This document shows, piece after piece, positions 57,569 to 64,000 of a stretch of 64,000 nt of DNA. The notes under the pieces are model-generated. The model made no database searches, was not told the origin of the DNA, and saw nothing but the letters and a program-made list of their open reading frames with translations. Position 1 is the stretch's first letter. Every line of letters starts with the position of its first letter. The translations under genes were made by a program, and so were the position numbers. This DNA comes from Paulownia fortunei (Eukaryota > Streptophyta > Magnoliopsida > Lamiales > Paulowniaceae), in NCBI GenBank assembly GCA_019321725.1, contig CM033118.1, positions 15,092,071 through 15,156,070 of the forward strand, written 5' to 3'.

Positions 57569-58570
57569 CTTGGTTGAACATTTTCTTGATCTTTTCCATT
57601 CTCCACTAGAGCTATTTATGTTGATACCTCTTGTTCATCCTTGATCAGATTTGCAACCCACAAGAAAGTTTCAAACTCTTCATCGCTTCTCAAAATAACA
57701 TCACAATGTTCTTTCTCCACTCCGTTTGCCTCAGGTGTGTAAGGCAAATTATCTTGTTGCCTTATTGGAAACATGTTATCCATCTCATTAATTTGGATAT
57801 CCAAATTTTGACATTGTGATTATAGATTTTGGACATCAGTTGTAGCTTCCAACATGAATTGGCTCTGTATTTTTGCTAATTGAGCCATTGCTTTTTTAAG
57901 ACTAAACTTCTTCTCTTGTGATGGATTACTAGGTTCAATTTATAATAAGATTTAGTCGGTAGTACATTTGAATTGAGCTAATTCTTCTTCAAGGTTTCGC
58001 TTTTTCTCTAATGGTGGGTAACTAGGTGCATGCCATATCATATTCTCATCATTTTTCCATTAAGCATTAGAATAATTTGGCCATCCGTGATAAGTGTTAG
58101 AAAAAGGGTAATTTTGCAGCTGGTTGTAATTCAACTCATATTCAGCATGCTCAGCATATGGTGATGCAAATCGATTGCTCTCTTGGTATTATGTTCTTGT
58201 ATGAAAACCACCGTATGACTCATGTACCTTGAATGGTGAATGATTAGCATTTGGTGCAAAAAGTTTCTCCATCTGTTTAGAAAGGATTTTTACTTGAGAA
58301 GCTAACACATTAATGGCATCTACGCGATTCATTCTAAAGGCTTGAGTTGAGGTTTGATTTGTAATGTCATATTCAGTTGGCCAATAGTATGCGTTATACG
58401 TCATCTAGTCTACCACTTTCTGCTCATCTCACACGCACAAGAAAATACCTGTGATGATAAATAAGGACACACTCAAATAATAGAAGAAAAATAAAAATAA
58501 GAGAAAAAAACACGATAAAAATTCAAATTAAATTCAGAGTTACTTGGTATCAATAAAAATAAAACAAAAT
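57569..58570 (-). pseudogene. Element D gag (Ty3-gypsy), 3' side cut by element A
   Basis: The minus strand reads from the PBS downwards: MTYNAYYWPTEYDITNQTST and MNRVDAINVLASQVKILSKQ (58404-58189), FSNTYHGWPNY near 58060-58110, then KKAMAQLAKIQSQFMLEATT, NLPYTPEANGVEKEHCDVI and VENGKDQENVQPS (57580-57800). These are gypsy gag C-terminal blocks, with frame breaks near 58190 and 57830. No protease follows: the sequence stops at the LTR of element A. The left flank of A (before 34012) is not its continuation. Confidence 0.75.
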
Positions 58571-58595
58571 AGTTCTCGACAACGGCGCCAAAAAT
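58571..58595 (-). other. Primer binding site of element D
   Basis: The minus strand reads TTTTTGGCGCCGTTGTCGAG directly after the LTR end CACAACA. This is better preserved than the sites in A and B. Confidence 0.85.
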
Positions 58596-59871
58596 TTGTT
58601 GTGAAATTTGTTAAACGCAAGTGCACAATATCGTTAACAAGTAATAAAGTGATAAGTAGAATATTGTTTCCACGAGAACTGTTAAATTATTAAGTATCAA
58701 AATTTTGTTAACTTTAATTTTATTTTAATAAACGAAATTGAGTGTTTATGATTACAAACTAAATCTGACTAAACTAACTAATAAGTAAAATCAACTAATG
58801 ATGAAATTCAAAAACTTAAAAGTCTAGGATTATGATTTCACCATAATTAATCCAAATTGAATAATTTATCTTATCAATCTCAATTGATTTCTCAAGTGAT
58901 AGTCAAAAATCTCTAAATTATCTACTGGCCTCTCCGAGGTCTAACAAAAATATCATCAATTGCTAACCTACTATATTCTTATGTGAATTATAATAATCAA
59001 CAATTCATTAGGTTCTATAGATCTCAAACAAGACTACACAAACCATGTAAGTATATTCATATCTCACATACAATTTATGATTTTTAATATATAGAACTAG
59101 ATACATATATCACCTCCAGGGTCAATATGATTAGCAAGGCATTCAATTAGTGTCCAAGTAATTAAAAGCATTAAGAACCATATAGAAAACTCAACTTGAA
59201 AAATAAATCAAGAATTGAATTGATACAAATATTCAAAACATCTTAATTAGATTACATCACAACCTTACAAAAAGAAATTAGTTCATAATGGTAAAAATGA
59301 ATAATAACATAACAATATTCATGAACATAAACAAAGAAGAAAATAAAATGAAACTTGGAAGTTGAATGAGTTTCTTCCCTTGTAGATGTCTTCTTCTCAA
59401 ATCTTGAAAGAAATCTCTCTTCTTCTTCTCTTCTTTCTTCTTCTTTTTTGGCTTCTTTTCTCTTCTCTCCTCTCCTTCTCTAAATCTAAATTAGAGGCTC
59501 TTGGGATACTTCAAATTTATGGGAGATGCCCTAAAGAGGGCAAAAATCTTTAGGGCAAAAATAAGTCCGCCAGGTAGTGCCCAGGCGTGAATTGGCAGTG
59601 CTTAGGTGCTGCCCTTACTGGAATGACACCATTTCCAGAACCTTCAATGCCTAGGCACTGTAGCAACTATACCTGGATGATTTTTATTTTATTTTTTTTG
59701 AAAAATATAAGATAAATGTAGATTTTAATATATCCAAGTAACATTCTACCTTCATCTTCAAATCTGCAAAATAAATACTAAAAATAAAAATAAAACTCAC
59801 AAAAATCTCAAAAACTAATCAAAAAGTTAAGTAAATGGTACTCAATTAATGGTTATATAACCCACTCATCA
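58596..59871 (-). repeat. 5' LTR of element D
   Basis: This 1276-bp LTR on the minus strand starts TGATGAGTGGGTTATATAAC and ends ATTTCACAACA. It includes a GC-richer patch at 59570-59655 with GCCTAGGCACTG and related words. No partner LTR is in the window. It is inserted into an A-type LTR at 59872. Confidence 0.82.
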
Positions 59872-60508
59872 TGCACGTTGTGTCAAGTAATAAATTTTTT
59901 GGGAGTCCGAGGCCCATCAATAATGAAGTTATTTAAAGTTTTCAGATTTATATTTCTTAAAAGATGGGGTGACTATGGTTTAGATTGTAAAAAAGAAATT
60001 ATGCTATAACTAAAAAATCAAAGTAATAAAAGTATTGAGGATTAGGGATCCGCTCTTAAGTTTTGGATAGAGGAATGATTATTTATTTTTTCTACCTCAT
60101 TTAGATGCCACTATTGAAATCCATACATAATAAAGGTTCCAATGAAAAGATGTTATCAAATAGCTCATGCATTAAGGTAATTATGATATTGTCTTAATGT
60201 TTGCAAATTATCTCTTAACACTAATACTTGTTTATGAAATCAAGTATTTTTGCACACCTTTATATACAACAAATCAAGGTTTCATATCAGAGTTGGTGGA
60301 CCAAGTGTTTGTTGTGCCATTAATGGACCAAGTGTTTGTTGTGCCATTGATGCTATATAAATTAAGAATCACCACAAAACAAAAAGGGTTTTAATGCCAA
60401 CACTTGTTTATACGATTAAGTATTTATGCACACCTTTATCTACAATAAATCAAGGTTTCACATTAGCAGTTGGTAGAGTAGAACTGTACAATAAGCTAAA
60501 TGAACCCA
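59872..60508 (-). repeat. Partial third copy of the element A LTR, with internal duplications
   Basis: The sequence from GTTGTGTCAAGTAATAAATT to CAATAAGCTAAATGAACCC matches 34045-34490 and 55980-56450. It contains a perfect 27-bp tandem pair with one mismatch (60298-60324 and 60325-60351, GGACCAAGTGTTTGTTGTGC...) and a second copy of the CACTTGTTTAT..GATTAAG segment (from 60390). Both ends are cut by neighbouring insertions. Confidence 0.8.
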
Positions 60509-61083
60509 TGTAACACCAGGCCCAATTATTTGGTATAAAATTTAAATTATCAAGTGGGAGTTTAAAAAAAATAAATTAAGATATAAATGTGGGCTATACT
60601 ATTCTAATGATTTGATTAGAGGGACTAATATAATATTTGAGATAGTTGGTTATATATATATATATATAACTAGTTTATATATATATATATATGTCTGTAA
60701 TGAAAATCTACTCACTTAAAGGAAAACCACACAACTAAAAGGAAAATTTGTTCACCTAAAGGGAAAGTTGCAATCAAAAGGAAATATGCTCACTTAAAAG
60801 GAAAATTGCATAAGAAAAGAAAGAAAAGGAATCTCCCCTTAAAGAAAATAAAGCATAGCCAAAGGAAAAAAGAGAAAAAAAAGAACAAGAAGAAGAACGT
60901 GAAGAAGAAAAGACAAGAGATCAGATGAAAAGAAGATAGGGAGAAGTAAAGAGAAGAAGAAAGCCAAATTTAGAATGTCTACTGATATTCAAATCGGTAT
61001 TATGATATTTTGCTCTTAAAGGTTTAATTTTTATTATTTTGTTTATTTAATTTTAGTCATTTTCAAACATTGGGTATGAGAAT
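60509..61083 (+). repeat. 5' LTR of element E, truncated
   Basis: Homologous to 61917-62475, this copy breaks off after CATTGGGTATGAGA near 61075-61085. It includes (TA)n runs (60650-60692) and an array of AAAGGAAAA words (60716-60826). Confidence 0.75.
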
Positions 61084-61916
61084 GAAAATTGCAAGGGGAG
61101 TCTTTATAATGAAAATTGTGTTACATGATCAATACAATTGTATAAGGGAGGGTTGTTACTTGATCCTTATTTATGGATGCAAATCTGAATTTTCAAAGAG
61201 GATGTTTGGAGATTAAAGTCTCATATAAGTTTTTTCTCATTTTTTTTTTAGTGACACATCAATGTAATATATGAAGAAGATCAATATAAGTGGGATTGGA
61301 CATATTTTATATATGTATGGTTTGAAGATGAAACTTTATGAGGAGATTATTGACCCAAATGTTTATAGAGCAATGTATAGGTAAAATTTTATTGACCAAA
61401 AAATTTATTTAAGTAATTGGGATTGAATTGCGGTAAGCTTAACATAATAAGGTCGAGACATTAAGATTTTGACTTTTTCAATATATTGGTTTCTAAACTT
61501 TCATTATCACATTTATGAGATCCTCATAAATTTATAGATTAGGGGAACTTATATTTTGTTGGGATTCAAAAGTGCACTATTAATTTGGTTTTGAGTTTAG
61601 TTGAGATTCTTTATGAGTAATGAAGCATAAAGTTTTCAAAACAGTTATGTTTATTGATAATATCATAAACATGGAACAAAATTTTGAAATGGAATTAACT
61701 AAGTGATACTTTCTTTTATCATTGTCTGCCAATAAATAACATATTTTGAGAATTCTTAGTATTGTGTGTTTAAGGTTTAAATGTCAATAGCAGCCATATG
61801 TATACAACTTGTGAAATCAAAGAATGATTGAAAATGTCGAACCATATTATTTGAGCATAAAAGTATGTGTTCATGACTTAAGTTTTGAGGACAAAACTTG
61901 TTTTAAGGGGAAAGAA

Positions 61917-64000
61917 TGTAACACCCGACCCAATTATTTGGTATATAATTTAAATTATCAAGTGGGAGTTTAAAAAAAATAAATAAAAATATAAATGTGG
62001 GCTATACTATTCGAATGATTAAATTAGAGGGACTAATATAATATTTGAGATAGTTGGTTATATATTTATAACTAGTTTATATATATATATATATATGTAA
62101 AGAAAATCTACTCACTTAAAGGAAAACCACACAACCAAAAGGAAAATTAGTTCACCTAAAGGAAAAGTTGCATAATCAAAAGGAAATATGCTCACTTAAA
62201 GGAAAATTGTACAAGAAAAGGAAGAAAATGAATTTGCACTTAAAGAAAATAAAGCATAGCCAAAGAAAAAAAAGAGAAAAAGAAGAACAAGAAGAAGAAC
62301 GTGAAGAAGAAAAGAGCCGAAAAGAAGGTAGGGAGAGGTAAAGAGAAGAAGAAAGCCAAATTCAAAATGTCTGCTGATATTCAAATCGGTATTATGATAT
62401 TTTGCTCTTAAAGATTTAATTGTTATTATTTCGTTTATTTAATTTCAGTCATTTTGCAACATTGGGTATGAGATCGTAAAAGAAAATGATAATTTATCTA
62501 GAACACTCAATCTAAACAATAGATCAATAATTTGAAAAGAAGATATGGACAATTGATTTATGGTATTTTGTGAACTGGCAATCGGTGTTCTGATTTAAAT
62601 GGTTTTTCTTCCTTGTAATAGTTTGGGGGAATTTATATAATTTACTGAATTGATTTTTCTTTATAAAATAATCTGTTTCTTAATGACATGGTTTCTTCAT
62701 GTTTATATATGAAGAAATGATAGTACATATTTGGTGGCAGATTTATAAGATGATTATGCATCTTATTCAATTGAAGTTATCTACATTTTCTCATATAGTT
62801 ATATATAGACAGTTAAAGTATTATTAAGTACGAAGTTTATGAAAATAAATAAATATATATATAAAGAAGTATCTGAAATAAATGGGAGATATTCATAGAA
62901 TAACTATGGTGGTTTGTTACTAGACTTTTAATTTACTTGATCTTATGGATAGTTAAGCATTCTATTAAGTAGAGTTAATGAAAGGCCTTAGAGATTAGAT
63001 AATTGAGCTTATTAGATTTGAACTTAGATAATTGAGATAAATAGTTTGGTAAATTGATTGTTTAGTATATTCTATTAGATTTTGTTACAAGGAGTAAGAC
63101 GATTTCTTACGGTTCGTGCCTTCTCTATGTGTGAAGATTGAAGTAAGTGACCCTTCACTTTTCTAGTTTACATAAACTCATATATATAGAACTTTGAAAA
63201 TTTTCTTACAACTTGGATCAAGTAAGCTTACATATGTATTGAATTGTGAAAAATGTGAAATAATTTGAGTGTTGTGAATTTTAAATACGAAAGTTGAGCA
63301 TGTATTGAAATATAATTTCATAAACGTGGTGGTTTGTAATGTGGGTATTGTGGGGGTGTTTTTTAAAATCCCTTGTTGCGACCTTACATTATTGACTATT
63401 CCGAAATAGGCAATGGGCAATTGATACTTGTTGGCATTTAAGGGCTTGGTCAGTGACCCAGTGTAGGGGGTCAAGTTTAAGCCTGCACCAGTGACCCAAT
63501 ACTGAGGGGTTAAGCCTGTACCAGAACCTAAGACAGAGGGGTTAAATCTGTTATTGACCATAGTTGTCTTATATGTTTGGTTTTGCATGGTAGATTTTAT
63601 ATGGAACTTGGTTGATTTTCTTAATTGCATGTTTCTTTTAACTTATCGTTTTTATAATAGTGAATTGTTGACATTTCTCTTTTGGAGTTTAAGTGATAAA
63701 TCAAATATTTTTTATTAATTAAAAATATATTACCATTTTTCTATCTTGTTTGACCCAACTAATTGGGAGTGGGGTTATTTACTGAGCTGTCATGCTCATG
63801 ATTCTACTAATATTTTTTCAGATATCGAAACTTAGTAGGTTGGAAGAAGAATTCGTAGAATATCGCGCAATTTATGGAAGGAGTTGAAACTTGTTATTTT
63901 GTTATTTTAATTTTAGTTGATCGAATGGATTGAAAAAAACTGAGAATATATTATTTTCTTGTAACTTGGTAGTTAATTTTAGATATTAACACGTTTATAT
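61917..64000 (+). repeat. 3' LTR of element E (incomplete)
   Basis: The LTR begins right after the PPT. It holds the AAAGGAAAA array (62106-62222), a 33-38-bp tandem repeat of three units (CAGTGACCCA..GGGGTTAAGCCTG, 63451-63550) and GGGAGTGGGGTTATTTACTGAG near 63766, a block often found near the end of Tekay-type LTRs. Confidence 0.7.
63451..63550. repeat. Three-unit GC-richer tandem repeat in the element E LTR
   Basis: Units begin CAGTGACCCAGTG, CAGTGACCCAATA and CAGAACCTAAGAC, each ending in a GGGG(T)TTAA-type stretch. The 150-codon open frame on the minus strand here translates LTR sequence and has no known domain. Confidence 0.65.

Larger units (their letters stand above)
60509..64000 (+). 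mobile_element. Element E: chromovirus-like LTR element, internally deleted, running off the window end
   Basis: Two direct copies of an LTR start (TGTAACACC.GGCCCAATTA at 60509; TGTAACACCCGACCCAATTA at 61917) lie 1408 bp apart. A PPT (TTTTAAGGGGAAAGAA, 61901-61916) directly precedes the second. Before it, TTTTGAGGACAAAACTTG matches the pol terminus seen in Tekay/Del elements. No gag or pol is left between the copies, so most of the element is deleted. The second LTR continues past 63700 and shows no end in the window. Confidence 0.75.

Noticed and set aside
63178..63630. 150-codon minus-strand frame
   Set aside because: It crosses the tandem repeat of the element E LTR, has no known domain, and the same LTR family is non-coding.

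Overview
This window is nuclear DNA of a flowering plant, and I read it as a eudicot. It is very AT-rich, carries an AP1/FUL-type MADS-box gene with a classic exon layout, plant NAC-domain genes, and large amounts of Ty1-copia and Ty3-gypsy LTR retrotransposon. A relic of the R1-like resistance family, known mainly from asterids, suggests an asterid (lamiid) host; that placement is an inference. A run of 100 N at 39735-39834 marks an assembly gap.

Layout. Positions 1-5.3 kb hold the 5' half of an AP1/FUL-clade MADS-box gene on the minus strand: exons 1-4, a 3.6 kb first intron, and an upstream region with a TATA-like run and a TG/CG tract. From 5.3 to 13.8 kb is AT-rich intergenic DNA with an RNase H-like relic (8.1-8.4 kb), a G-quadruplex-type run (10.24 kb), a 42-bp minisatellite (11.5-11.9 kb) and a polypurine tract (12.6-12.8 kb). 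From 13.9 to about 16.6 kb lies a heavily decayed Ty3-gypsy element of chromovirus type. From 17.7 to 23.1 kb there are two direct copies of a NAC-domain gene ending in an EAR-type motif, with an inverted partial third copy between them; all copies are frameshifted. At 23.6-29.0 kb a fragment of a PRP22-like DEAH helicase is split by a Tnt1/Tork-like copia element that has both LTRs, a PBS and a PPT. At 29.7-30.3 kb is an R1-like resistance gene relic, and at 31.7-32.9 kb a copia LTR-gag fragment.

From 34.0 to 64.0 kb the window is almost entirely nested gypsy elements. Element A (minus strand, 34012-57568) was entered by element B (plus strand, 40496-53835, target duplication CTCTG). B was in turn entered by a 2.5 kb solo LTR, C (47178-49663, target duplication GCAGT). 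The right edge of A abuts the gag, PBS and 5' LTR of element D (to 59871). D is followed by a further fragment of the A-type LTR (to 60508), and then by element E, a chromovirus-like element with its PPT and a second LTR copy running off the window end. Element A also contains an intronless, decayed copy of a LONELY GUY (LOG) cytokinin-activating enzyme gene, lying between its integrase and its 3' non-coding region. The 5' end of B has been rearranged by two adjacent inversions.

Only the MADS-box gene looks functional here. The NAC copies, PRP22, R1-like and LOG copies, and all retrotransposon coding regions, carry frameshifts or stop codons. I found no tRNA, rRNA or CRISPR array, and no multi-gene pathway.
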